Of a stretch of 13,344 bases of DNA, positions 6,508 to 13,248 are shown piece by piece. The DNA is from Saprospiraceae bacterium. Its GTDB lineage: Bacteria; Bacteroidota; Bacteroidia; Bacteroidales; JAIPBB01. The notes under the pieces are model-generated. The model did no database searches and was not told where the DNA came from. It saw only the letters and a program-made list of their open reading frames with translations. Made by a program: the position numbers and the translations under genes. The DNA is taken from contig JAIPBB010000131.1 of the NCBI GenBank assembly GCA_021739805.1, positions 1-13,344 of the forward strand. The letters are read 5' to 3'. Numbering within the stretch: the stretch's first letter is position 1; every line of letters begins with the position of its first letter.

Positions 6508-6936
6508 TCATGGATATGTTATTATCCAATTCAAATTTTGTAATTCCTGATAAGTAAAATCATATCGCTTTAAAAGAACATGATTTTCTAAAATTTCATC
6601 TATCTGCTGTCCATCATCTCTGATAACAAAAACCATTAGTATTCCTGATTTAATATCTTCAAAATAAGATTCCCAATCGCAAAGCTCATATTTTATTTCT
6701 GTTGAATTAGCATCTATACCCTTCAATCGTTTTTTTGTATGATTTTCTAGATTTGTAGATATAGTATCTGGATAATCACTAGAATGAACAACTATTATAT
6801 CATTTGAACTATTATTAACAAACTTCATTCTTGTGTCCCAATGCCCAGAGCAATTTCGATTTTTATCAGTTTTACAACCAAATATAACTATGACCATTAA
6901 AAGTAATAAGAATGATAATTTAGTGTGGTTTTTCAT
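6508..6936 (-). CDS. Hypothetical small lipoprotein ending LNWIITYP
   Basis: 142 residues. ATG at 6936 is preferred over an upstream in-frame ATG at 6960 because it directly starts a lipoprotein signal (charged MKNHTK, hydrophobic 8-19, lipobox IFGC with C21) and has the A/G-rich TTGAAGAA just before it. The mature part begins with a Cys-containing segment, then KFVNNSSNDIIVVHSSDYPDT (predicted beta), CDWESYFEDIKSGILMVFVI, and a C-terminal LKRYDFTYQELQNLNWIITYP. The last block resembles the ends of small hypothetical lipoproteins I associate with Bacteroidota. I cannot name a domain or function. It is on the minus strand inside the repeat-bounded accessory patch. Confidence 0.65.
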   Translation of the reverse strand: MKNHTKLSFLLLLMVIVIFGCKTDKNRNCSGHWDTRMKFVNNSSNDIIVVHSSDYPDTISTNLENHTKKRLKGIDANSTEIKYELCDWESYFEDIKSGILMVFVIRDDGQQIDEILENHVLLKRYDFTYQELQNLNWIITYP

Positions 6937-7004
6937 TTCTTCAAGTATAAAAACAATCAATTACTTAAACTATATTCCACTTTATTAAAAAAACAACCAA
7001 AAAC

Positions 7005-7036
7005 AATGTCACCAAAGATGAAATGGAATGTTCATT
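7005..7036 (-). pseudogene. Decayed fragment of an mlaE 5' end
   Basis: Reading on the minus strand, ATG at 7036 opens MNIPFHL, against MNILFHL at the true mlaE start, and then runs into a stop within two codons. Similarity at base level continues for about ten more bases if one indel is allowed. The flanking 7037-7113 matches the region upstream of real mlaE. Only about 30 bp of coding sequence remain, so this is a duplication scar rather than a gene. It lies about 70 bp upstream of the lipoprotein start at 6936. Confidence 0.5.
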
Positions 7037-7113
7037 CAGCTAAAGATTTATGCTAAATTAACGAATAATTAAAATAGGTGTGAAAAAATATTTCTATTTT
7101 TATTTTGCAATAA
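7037..7113. repeat. Repeat A, copy 2
   Basis: TATGCTAAATTAA, then AATATTTCTATTTTTATTTT and GCAATAAAT, match 4919-4990 upstream of mlaE base for base over most of the length, in the same orientation. It runs straight into repeat B copy 3, whereas copy 1 has a 42-bp spacer there. Confidence 0.7.
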
Positions 7114-7115
7114 AT

Positions 7116-7167
7116 GTGAAATAGATTTATTATTCGTGTATTCGTGGCATTTTTTATTTGCAGATTC
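7116..7167. repeat. Repeat B, copy 3 (internally deleted)
   Basis: GTGAAATAGATTTATTATTC, GTGTATTCGTGGCA and TTTTTTATTTGCAGATT match the two ends of repeat B. The middle section (AATTTGAGA and what follows) is absent. It lies in the divergent gap between the lipoprotein at 6508-6936 and the small lipoprotein at 7243. Confidence 0.65.
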
Positions 7168-7214
7168 CATAATTCGAGTTTAAATATTTCTATTTTCATT
7201 TCATAATTATTAAC

Positions 7215-7222
7215 TAAATTTG
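7215..7222 (+). promoter_or_regulatory. Candidate -7 element for the lipoprotein-sprT pair
   Basis: TAAATTTG is an exact TAnnTTTG match 20 bp before the ATG at 7243. It is preceded by AAC as in the element upstream of the aminotransferase. A TTTC at 7194-7197 is the nearest -33-like sequence, with 17-bp spacing. It sits just after the third partial copy of repeat A (7182-7201). Confidence 0.35.
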
Positions 7223-7242
7223 ACCACGATTAAAAATCAAAT

Positions 7243-7422
7243 ATGAATAGATTTAGAAAAATATCTATAAACTTCTTTATATTAGTCCTTCTTACAGCTT
7301 TTTTGTCAGCATGTAAAACACAGTATAACAAAAAACCTCCCAGAAGAAAATGTGATTGCTCACCATTTAGCCAAACTGAGCCTATCAAAAACATTCAGAT
7401 TTTAGATAATGAAAGAATATAA
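7243..7422 (+). CDS. Tiny Cys-rich lipoprotein overlapping the SprT-like gene
   Basis: 59 residues. A basic start (MNRFRK) leads to a hydrophobic stretch (8-20) and the lipobox LSAC, with C24 as the lipidation site. The mature peptide is only 36 residues and basic: KTQYNKKPPRRKCDCSPF, with a C37-x-C39 motif, and then a polar tail ending at TAA 7420-7422. Its last 14 bp overlap the start of the SprT-like gene, in another frame, so the two are very likely translated together. A -7-like TAAATTTG lies 20 bp upstream. I do not recognise a named family. The signal peptide, the tight overlap and the promoter make a real gene likely. Possible roles are a surface-anchored metal-binding or wall-binding peptide, but this is inference only. 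Confidence 0.7.
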   Translation: MNRFRKISINFFILVLLTAFLSACKTQYNKKPPRRKCDCSPFSQTEPIKNIQILDNERI

Positions 7423-8026
7423 AGAAATTCTTAGCAAACATTTACCCGAAGGCACTATTGATATTATTTATGATTGGTTTGTTAAGTATAATTTTAATCT
7501 AAAAATTACTAATCATCGAAAAACGAAGTATGGCGATTTTAGGGCATTACAAAATAAAAACCAATTGCATAGAATTTCTGTGAATGGCGATTTAAACAAA
7601 TATTCATTTTTAATTACTTTGGTTCATGAAATTGCACATTTAATTGTATGGGAGAAATATAAAAGAAAAGCCAAACCTCATGGAGTTGAGTGGAAGTTAC
7701 AATTTATTGAGTTAATGGAAACTTTTCTTTTCTCGGGTGTTTTTCCTCCTGACATTTATAGTGCACTCAATAAACACATGAAAAATCCTCCTGCTTCATC
7801 AACTTCTGATATTGGATTATACAAAGTTTTAAATAATTATAATAAGAAAAATAAGGAAGTTGTTTATGTTGAAGATATTGATGAAAATCAAAAATTCTCC
7901 TTATATGATGGCAGACAATTTAAAAAAATAGAAAAATTAAGAAAACGTTATAAGTGTATAAGCCTAAATAACAATCGAATATACTACCTTCACCCAATGC
8001 TTGAAGTTATTCCTTTGAATTTATAG
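7409..8026 (+). CDS. SprT-like zinc metalloprotein
   Basis: 205 residues with a SprT-type core. The HEIAH motif at 73-77 supplies two zinc histidines and the catalytic glutamate E74, and H91 in PHGVEWK is a likely third ligand, matching the HExxH...H pattern of the SprT/Spartan group. The region before it (41-71) has the family's beta strands. The C-terminal half (120-205) is lysine-rich. It lacks the Cys4 zinc ribbon of eukaryotic-type SprT proteins but has a YKCISLNNNRIYYLHPM strand pair. Spartan relatives cut DNA-protein crosslinks; the bacterial SprT role is not established. Pairing with manC is an arrangement I recall from other Bacteroidota. Start ATG 7409 lies inside the preceding lipoprotein gene (14-bp overlap). 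No signal peptide is seen, so it is cytoplasmic. Confidence 0.85.
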   Translation: MKEYKEILSKHLPEGTIDIIYDWFVKYNFNLKITNHRKTKYGDFRALQNKNQLHRISVNGDLNKYSFLITLVHEIAHLIVWEKYKRKAKPHGVEWKLQFIELMETFLFSGVFPPDIYSALNKHMKNPPASSTSDIGLYKVLNNYNKKNKEVVYVEDIDENQKFSLYDGRQFKKIEKLRKRYKCISLNNNRIYYLHPMLEVIPLNL

Positions 8027-8048
8027 TGCATATTAAAACTCTCTTTAT

Positions 8049-8056
8049 TAAATTTG
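8049..8056 (+). promoter_or_regulatory. Candidate -7 element for manC
   Basis: TAAATTTG matches TAnnTTTG exactly, 54 bp before the manC start, in the 84-bp gap after the SprT-like gene. No TTTG lies at the right distance upstream. manC could also be read through from the upstream pair, since there is no terminator in the gap. Confidence 0.3.
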
Positions 8057-8110
8057 CAACCCAAATTAAAAAATTGACTACTAAGAAATTATTAAATTGA
8101 CACATTCAAT

Positions 8111-9202
8111 ATGAGTTCTAATAACTACTGTGTAATAATGGCTGGAGGAATCGGGGCAAGGTTTTGGCCTATGAGTCGTACAGCTTATCCGAAACAATTT
8201 ATAGATATTTTAGGAACCGGAGAAACCCTTATTCAACAAACTTTTAAGAGATTTGAAAGAGTTTGCCTGAAAGAGAATATTTATATTGTAACTAACGAAA
8301 AGTATAAAGATTTAGTCAAAACTCAATTAGAAGGAATTTCTGATGAGCAAATTTTATGCGAGCCATCAAGGAGAAATACTGCTCCATGTATCGCTTATGC
8401 TGTAAATAAAATTGCAGCTAAAAATCCAAATGCAAATCTTGTAGTTGCTCCTTCCGACCATATAATATTAAAAGAAGAAATTTTTATTAATGTTATAAAA
8501 ACTGCTCTTGAAGCAACTGCAAATAACGATTGGCTGCTCACTTTAGGGATAACTCCAAGCCGACCTGATACAGGTTATGGATATATTCAATTTAATGATG
8601 CAATCACTTACGACAAAGTTACTGATATAAAAAAGGTTAAAACTTTTACTGAAAAACCGGTTTTGGAAATGGCTCAAAGCTTTTTAAAGAGCGGAGATTT
8701 TTTATGGAATTCAGGGATTTTTATCTGGTCAATTCAAAGTATTTTGGATTCATTCGATAAATACCTGCCTGAAATGAGTTCACTTTTCAAGAATGGTCAG
8801 TCAAAATATTTCACCGAACAAGAGAATAGTTTTATTAAAGACGCATACACAGTTTGCAAAAACATTTCAATTGATTATGGTGTGATGGAAAAAGCTGATA
8901 ACGTTTATGTTTATGCAACTGACTTTGGATGGTCCGACTTAGGTACCTGGGGATCATTATATGATATAAGAAATAAAGACGAGCAAGGAAATAGTGTTAT
9001 TGGAAAAAATGTTATGATTTATGATTCTAAAAATTGTATTGTAAACATGCCAAAAGATAAACTGGTTGTTATGCAAGGTTTAGATGATTATATAGTTGTA
9101 GAAGACGAAAATACTTTGTTGATTTGCCGAAAAACAGATGAACAGCAAATAAGAAAATTTGTAAATGATGTAAAAATAGAAAAAGGTGAAAAATATGTTT
9201 AA
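8111..9202 (+). CDS. manC: Mannose-1-phosphate guanylyltransferase (monofunctional)
   Basis: Cytoplasmic nucleotidyltransferase (EC 2.7.7.13) making GDP-mannose from mannose-1-phosphate and GTP for mannosylated or fucosylated surface glycans. It has 363 residues. The N-terminal pyrophosphorylase signature is complete: MAGGIGARFWPMSR (10-23) followed by YPKQF with K28. Further marks are EPSRRNTAPC, VAPSDHII, FTEKP, the GDFLWNSGIF block and YGVMEKADNVYVYATDFGWSDLGTW toward the C-terminus. The C-terminal cupin-type mannose-6-phosphate isomerase domain of bifunctional ManC/AlgA proteins is absent, so this is the short single-activity form. It follows the SprT-like gene by 84 bp and precedes the S46 peptidase by 16 bp. 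No other sugar-nucleotide genes are nearby. Confidence 0.95.
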   Translation: MSSNNYCVIMAGGIGARFWPMSRTAYPKQFIDILGTGETLIQQTFKRFERVCLKENIYIVTNEKYKDLVKTQLEGISDEQILCEPSRRNTAPCIAYAVNKIAAKNPNANLVVAPSDHIILKEEIFINVIKTALEATANNDWLLTLGITPSRPDTGYGYIQFNDAITYDKVTDIKKVKTFTEKPVLEMAQSFLKSGDFLWNSGIFIWSIQSILDSFDKYLPEMSSLFKNGQSKYFTEQENSFIKDAYTVCKNISIDYGVMEKADNVYVYATDFGWSDLGTWGSLYDIRNKDEQGNSVIGKNVMIYDSKNCIVNMPKDKLVVMQGLDDYIVVEDENTLLICRKTDEQQIRKFVNDVKIEKGEKYV

Positions 9203-9218
9203 TAAAAATAATGTAATA

Positions 9219-11462
9219 ATGAAGAGAATTATTGTAGCATTAATAGTGCTATTCATGGGATTTAATTCAGCTGTTAAAGCTGATGAGGGGATGTGGTTAC
9301 CAATGTTGGTTGAACGTCTTAATTATGTTGATATGCAGAAAATGGGTTTGCAGTTAACGGCAGAAGAAATTTATAGTGTTAATCATTCAAGTTTGAAAGA
9401 TGCTATTATTCAGTTTGGTGGCGGTTGTACTGGTGAAATTATTTCAAGCCAGGGACTTATTCTTACCAATCATCATTGTGGATATGGAAGTATTCAGTCT
9501 CACTCAAGTGTTGAGCACGATTATTTGACTGATGGATTTTGGGCAATGAGGCAGGAGGAAGAACTACAAAACCCCGGTTTGTCAGTTAGCTTCTTTATTA
9601 GAATGGAAGACGTAGCCAAAGATGTTCTTGGAGATGTTAAGGATGATATGTCAGAAAATGATAGAGATAGTATTATCAAAATTAAAATTAATGAATTAGT
9701 TAAAGAAGCATCTGAAGATGGGAAATACCATGTAGAAGTAAAAAGCTTTTTTAATGGCAACGAATATTATATGTTCGTTTATCAAGAATTTAATGATGTT
9801 CGTTTAGTGGGAGCTCCTCCTTCATCAATTGGGAAATATGGTGCTGATACTGACAATTGGATGTGGCCACGACATACAGGAGATTTTTCAATATTCAGAG
9901 TTTATACAGCTCCTGATGGTTCACCGGCTAAATATTCAAAAGAAAATATTCCAATGAAACCAAAATATCATCTTCCTGTTTCTATTGCCGGGGTTAAAAA
10001 GAATGATTTTTCAATGATATTTGGTTATCCGGGTGGAACTGACAGATATATGACATCTTATGGAATCAATTTAAATCTTGAGCAAACTTATCCTAACAGG
10101 ATTAAAATCAGAAGAAAAAAACTTGATATTATTGGCGAAGATATGGCTGCTAGTGATAAAGTTAGAATTCAATATGCTTCAAAATATTCAAGAATTGCAA
10201 ACTATTGGAAAAACTTTATTGGAATGAGCAAAGGTCTCAAGAAATTAAAAGTGGCTGATAAAAAGAAAAAATTAGAAATGGAATTTGCTAGCTGGGCTGA
10301 ACAATATCCATCCCGCAAAGCTAAATACGGAAATGCTCTTAAAGACATTGAAGAAGCTTTCAAATATCAAAAAAAATACGGATTACAAAGATGGTATTTT
10401 ATTGAAGGAATATATTTAGGACCTGAAGTTATTGGTTTTTCAAGGAATTTTCAAGGATTAGCTCAAATGCTTTCAATTGATAATCCTGATCAGGATAAAA
10501 TCAATAAAATTGTTGCCGGAATTGGAAATCGTGCAGAAAAATTTTTCAAGGATTTTAATTTCGATACTGATAAAAAACTTTGGGCTGAAATGATGAAAAT
10601 GTATGCAGAGAATGTTCCTGCCGAACAACAACCTGAATATTTGAAAAAAATGATAAAAAAATATAAAGGTGATTATACAAAATTTGCCGAGGCTGTTTAT
10701 TCAAAATCAATAATGGTTAGCGAAGAAAAAGTTAAAGAGTTTTTGAAAAATCCATCTGCAAAAGTAATTCAGAAAGACCCTGTTTTTATTGCAATGCAAG
10801 CTTTTTTCGACAATTACTTTATTTATGATGCTTTGGAAAAAAGCTCATATGAACAACTTAATAAAGGAATGAGATTGTTTATTGATGGCTTAAGACAAAT
10901 GCAACCGGATAAAAAATTCTATCCTGATGCAAACTTCACTTTAAGGTTAACTTACGGAAAAGTACTTGATTATTATCCTGAAGATGCTGTTCATTTCAAT
11001 TATTTTACAACTTTAGCAGGTGTTATGGAAAAAGAAGACCCCGATAACTGGGAATTTGTTGTTCCTCCAAAGCTTAAAAAACTATATGAAGCAAAAGATT
11101 ATGGTCCTTATGGAGAAAATGGAATAATGAAAGTTTGTTTCCTAACCGACCACGATATCACCGGGGGAAATTCAGGAAGCCCTGTTGTTAATGCTAAAGG
11201 AGAACTCATAGGATTAGCTTTCGATGGAAATTGGGAAGCTATGAGTGGCGACATTGCTTTTGAACCCGAACTACAAAGAACTATTAATGTTGATATCAGG
11301 TATGTTTTATTTATAATTGACAAATTTGCCGGAGCCAAAAATATCATTGACGAATTGGATTTGGTTAATTCTAAGCCTGAAAAAATCAAGAAATCAGAGA
11401 TAATAAATGATGTGCAGCAAAATATTATCAAAGAAACAAAATCTCATTTAAATATTAAATAA
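9219..11462 (+). CDS. S46 family dipeptidyl-peptidase, DPP7-like
   Basis: Secreted serine exopeptidase removing dipeptides from peptide N-termini, a main route for peptide use in Bacteroidota. From ATG 9219 it has 747 residues, the usual S46 length. An ATG at 9186 is in frame but lies inside manC and would spoil the signal peptide. A classic signal (MKRIIV, hydrophobic 4-15) ends at AVKA|DEG (about residue 21). The chymotrypsin-fold triad can be placed at H86 (TNHHCGYG), probably D222 (RHTGDF) and S652 (GGNSGSP); the helical regulatory domain covers roughly 280-580. The S1-pocket position is glycine (G670 in AFDGNWEAMSGD), as in DPP7 and unlike the arginine of the acidic-residue-specific DPP11, so a preference for hydrophobic P1 residues is inferred. 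It starts 16 bp after manC and is probably co-transcribed. Confidence 0.93.
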   Translation: MKRIIVALIVLFMGFNSAVKADEGMWLPMLVERLNYVDMQKMGLQLTAEEIYSVNHSSLKDAIIQFGGGCTGEIISSQGLILTNHHCGYGSIQSHSSVEHDYLTDGFWAMRQEEELQNPGLSVSFFIRMEDVAKDVLGDVKDDMSENDRDSIIKIKINELVKEASEDGKYHVEVKSFFNGNEYYMFVYQEFNDVRLVGAPPSSIGKYGADTDNWMWPRHTGDFSIFRVYTAPDGSPAKYSKENIPMKPKYHLPVSIAGVKKNDFSMIFGYPGGTDRYMTSYGINLNLEQTYPNRIKIRRKKLDIIGEDMAASDKVRIQYASKYSRIANYWKNFIGMSKGLKKLKVADKKKKLEMEFASWAEQYPSRKAKYGNALKDIEEAFKYQKKYGLQRWYFIEGIYLGPEVIGFSRNFQGLAQMLSIDNPDQDKINKIVAGIGNRAEKFFKDFNFDTDKKLWAEMMKMYAENVPAEQQPEYLKKMIKKYKGDYTKFAEAVYSKSIMVSEEKVKEFLKNPSAKVIQKDPVFIAMQAFFDNYFIYDALEKSSYEQLNKGMRLFIDGLRQMQPDKKFYPDANFTLRLTYGKVLDYYPEDAVHFNYFTTLAGVMEKEDPDNWEFVVPPKLKKLYEAKDYGPYGENGIMKVCFLTDHDITGGNSGSPVVNAKGELIGLAFDGNWEAMSGDIAFEPELQRTINVDIRYVLFIIDKFAGAKNIIDELDLVNSKPEKIKKSEIINDVQQNIIKETKSHLNIK

Positions 11463-11505
11463 GAAGTAAAAATTTGAAAGTCGAAACTTTTATTTTTTAA
11501 AAACA

Positions 11506-11536
11506 TTTGTTTAAATAAATATTTTTGTTAATTTTA
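11506..11536 (+). promoter_or_regulatory. Candidate promoter of the TerB-like gene
   Basis: TTTG at 11506-11509, exactly 19 bp of spacer, then TAATTTTA at 11529-11536 fits the Bacteroidota -33/-7 pattern with one mismatch in the -7 element. The expected start is about 25 nt before the ATG at 11567. An unusually good purine-rich ribosome site, AAAGGA at 11555-11560, supports that start. It also implies transcription separate from the peptidase gene. Confidence 0.5.
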
Positions 11537-11566
11537 CATGATTAAATAACTCAAAAAGGAAATAAC

Positions 11567-11956
11567 ATGGCAGAATTCAATTACAAACAAATTATTTATG
11601 CCGGAATGGTTGCAATTGCCGGTGTTGATGGCACTGTTGATAAAACTGAAAGGAAATTGGTCGATATAGTATTTGACCATGATTTTAATATGTCAAAGGC
11701 TGAGAGAAAAGAGGTTATAAGAATATGGGATGGTGACAAAGAAGGTTTTACAGAAACTATTATTAAAGAACTTGCACAGTTCCCAAAATTTGACCAAAGA
11801 GAGGCATTTAAAAGAATTAGTCAATTCATTCTTTTCAAATCAAACATGTATAACAAAAGCATGAAAAAATTTGGAAAAGGTGTAGATGCTGAAAAAGACC
11901 AAATTAACAGGTATAGAGAAAGAGCTGAAATAATTAGAAAAGGACTTGATTTTTAG
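11567..11956 (+). CDS. TerB-like helical protein
   Basis: 129 residues, soluble and predicted all-helical, with no signal peptide. The segment AIAGVDGTVDKTERKLV (16-32) has the TerB-like pattern of a helix, an acidic DG turn and an E-rich second helix. A second such turn is DHDFNMSKAERKEV (37-50). Later helices (60-95) and a basic C-terminus (96-129, with INRYRERAEIIRKGL) complete it. TerB-domain proteins bind metal ions through the acidic turns and are linked to stress or envelope functions; the role of single-domain members is not known. The family call is from pattern only and could be wrong. It has its own candidate promoter and Shine-Dalgarno-like site and is followed by a clear terminator, so it is probably monocistronic. 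Confidence 0.6.
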   Translation: MAEFNYKQIIYAGMVAIAGVDGTVDKTERKLVDIVFDHDFNMSKAERKEVIRIWDGDKEGFTETIIKELAQFPKFDQREAFKRISQFILFKSNMYNKSMKKFGKGVDAEKDQINRYRERAEIIRKGLDF

Positions 11957-12033
11957 TTTTAATTTCTGACTTTTTCAATTCAACTTTAGCAATAGAAATT
12001 GTTTTAGATTAAATTTTATTATAATATATTATT

Positions 12034-12063
12034 ACAGGTCATTGTTTAATGACCTGTTTTTTT
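12034..12063 (+). terminator. Strong intrinsic terminator after the TerB-like gene
   Basis: ACAGGTCATT at 12034-12043 and AATGACCTGT at 12048-12057 form a perfect 10-bp stem with a GTTT loop, followed by an uninterrupted run of seven T (12057-12063). It is 78 bp after the stop of the TerB-like gene. The opposite strand lacks a T-run, so it acts in the plus direction. Confidence 0.9.
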
Positions 12064-12109
12064 ATGGTGACCAGTTATTATGGAAATGCAAAATTTTAAT
12101 ATTCAATTA

Positions 12110-12136
12110 ATGATTTTCTCTAAAATCATATTTTTT
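12110..12136 (+). terminator. Second, AT-rich hairpin with T-run
   Basis: ATGATTTT (12110-12117) and AAAATCAT (12122-12129) form a perfect 8-bp stem with a CTCT loop, followed by A and six T. It is only weakly stable because of its A/T content. It lies just 3' of the convergent lipoprotein gene and may be a back-up plus-strand terminator. Confidence 0.4.
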
Positions 12137-12150
12137 GATTTTTAATCTTA

Positions 12151-12612
12151 TTATTTCACTTTTTCACATTCCCATAAGCTCTTTTCATCATCTTCAAACC
12201 AAAGCTCATCAGAAGTTAGTCTCATTACTTCAACATCAAGGTTGCCGATTTTGTCAAACTCCACTTCGATAGATTCTTTTTTTGAGCCCCAAGCCCATTC
12301 TCCATTATCAGAGCCGGAATAGGTAAAAGGAAATCCTGCAATTACAGTTGTGTAATCAAAAGAAACATTACAATCCCCATTTTCTTCAAATTCTAAAATT
12401 AAATTATCAAGTTTATCAACTTCAATTTTTATAGTATCAAAATTTATATAAGCATTTTCAGTTTTCACCACTTCCCATTCTCCAACTAATCTTGCCGTTT
12501 TGGATTTTAAACTAAATTTTGGGCCATCTTCATATTTCCCGCAGCTATTGAAATTCAGCATTATTACTACTGCAGCTGCTAGCATTAGTTTTTTGTTTTT
12601 ATTTATGTACAT
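12151..12612 (-). CDS. Lipocalin-like lipoprotein, paralogue 1
   Basis: 153 residues from ATG 12612. This start is chosen because it lines up exactly with the paralogue at 12816-13229, puts the lipobox NFNSC at C24 in both, and lies downstream of a -7-like element at 12649-12656. An in-frame ATG at 12651 would add 13 residues not shared with the paralogue. After the signal the mature protein reads GKYEDGP, then RLVGEWEVV, the opening strand typical of lipocalin-like beta-barrels in Bacteroidota, several acidic beta strands, GEWAWGSKK, and a conserved end DELWFEDDEKSLWECEK. It is probably anchored to an outer or inner membrane and faces the periplasm or surface. No ligand can be predicted. It is in tandem with its paralogue on the same strand. 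Confidence 0.75.
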   Translation of the reverse strand: MYINKNKKLMLAAAVVIMLNFNSCGKYEDGPKFSLKSKTARLVGEWEVVKTENAYINFDTIKIEVDKLDNLILEFEENGDCNVSFDYTTVIAGFPFTYSGSDNGEWAWGSKKESIEVEFDKIGNLDVEVMRLTSDELWFEDDEKSLWECEKVK

Positions 12613-12648
12613 AATAGTATAATAGTTTATAATTATATTGAACTTGTT

Positions 12649-12656
12649 CAAAAATA
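12649..12656 (-). promoter_or_regulatory. Candidate -7 element for lipocalin-like paralogue 1
   Basis: On the minus strand this reads TATTTTTG, an exact TAnnTTTG match 36 bp before the ATG at 12612. A second exact match, TAATTTTG, lies 11 bp further upstream. Neither has a clear TTTG at the ideal -33 spacing. Confidence 0.3.
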
Positions 12657-12708
12657 AAACAAAATTACAAATAAGTAAAATTTAAGCTAATATAATTGAA
12701 AGCCTAAT

Positions 12709-12737
12709 CAAATATTAGATATTTGGATGTGACATCC
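12709..12737. promoter_or_regulatory. Two abutting perfect inverted repeats between the lipoprotein paralogues
   Basis: CAAATAT-TAG-ATATTTG (12709-12725) is a perfect 7-bp inverted repeat, and GGATGT-G-ACATCC (12725-12737) is a perfect 6-bp one. They share G12725. GATGTGA (12726-12732) also pairs with TCACATC (12759-12765), so a larger alternative stem is possible. They lie about 100-125 bp upstream of paralogue 1 and downstream of paralogue 2. They have no strong T-run on either side, which favours an operator or RNA structure over a terminator. Confidence 0.4.
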
Positions 12738-12815
12738 TAACTAGATAGTCAAATTTATCACATCTTGTATAGAAAGAAATATTAAAATTAAAAAATATGT
12801 GATCCTTAGAAAAAA

Positions 12816-13229
12816 CTATTGCTTCTCACACTCCCAAAGATCCTTATCTTCATCTTCAAACCAAAGTTCATCTTTGGTTAAACGTGTTATTTCCCAATCG
12901 TCTTTTCCTCCGTCATCCCAGTCAATGACTACACCTACCTTTTTCGAATCCCATTCCCATTCACCATCAGCTGAATATGTATAAGAATAACCTCCATATT
13001 CATATTCGGCATTTGCCTGAAAATCACCACCCTTTTCAAACTCAATAATTAAATCACCATCAACTTTATCACCATCAATCTTTACAACTTCCCACTCTCC
13101 AACTAATCGACTTGTTTTAGTCTTTAAGCTAAACATAGGACCATCTTCATATTTTCCGCAGCTATTGAAATTTAACATTATTACTACTGCCGCTGCAAGC
13201 ATTAGTTTTTTGTTTCTATTTATATTCAT
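12816..13229 (-). CDS. Lipocalin-like lipoprotein, paralogue 2
   Basis: 137 residues from ATG 13229, chosen to match paralogue 1; another ATG at 13235 would add only two residues. The signal and first part of the mature protein are nearly identical to paralogue 1, with lipobox NFNSC at C24, then GKYEDGP and TSRLVGEWEVV. The middle is shorter and different (DGDKVDGDLIIEFEKGGDF, YEYGGYSYTYSADGEWEWDSKK), and the end DELWFEDEDKDLWECEK is again close. The product should be a small acidic beta-barrel-like lipoprotein of unknown ligand. A good -33/-7 pair lies upstream. The tandem arrangement and unequal divergence point to a local duplication. Confidence 0.75.
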   Translation of the reverse strand: MNINRNKKLMLAAAVVIMLNFNSCGKYEDGPMFSLKTKTSRLVGEWEVVKIDGDKVDGDLIIEFEKGGDFQANAEYEYGGYSYTYSADGEWEWDSKKVGVVIDWDDGGKDDWEITRLTKDELWFEDEDKDLWECEKQ

Positions 13230-13248
13230 AAGCATTTAATTAAGAATG

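Noticed and set aside
9186..9218. Earlier in-frame start for the S46 peptidase
   Set aside because: It overlaps the end of manC and puts 11 polar residues ahead of a clean signal peptide beginning at 9219.
11477..11499. Possible terminator after the S46 peptidase
   Set aside because: Only a 5-bp AAAGT/ACTTT stem can be formed and the T-run is interrupted; too weak to call.
12613..12651. Longer N-terminus for lipocalin-like paralogue 1
   Set aside because: The extra 13 residues have no counterpart in paralogue 2, and the region overlaps a -7-like element.
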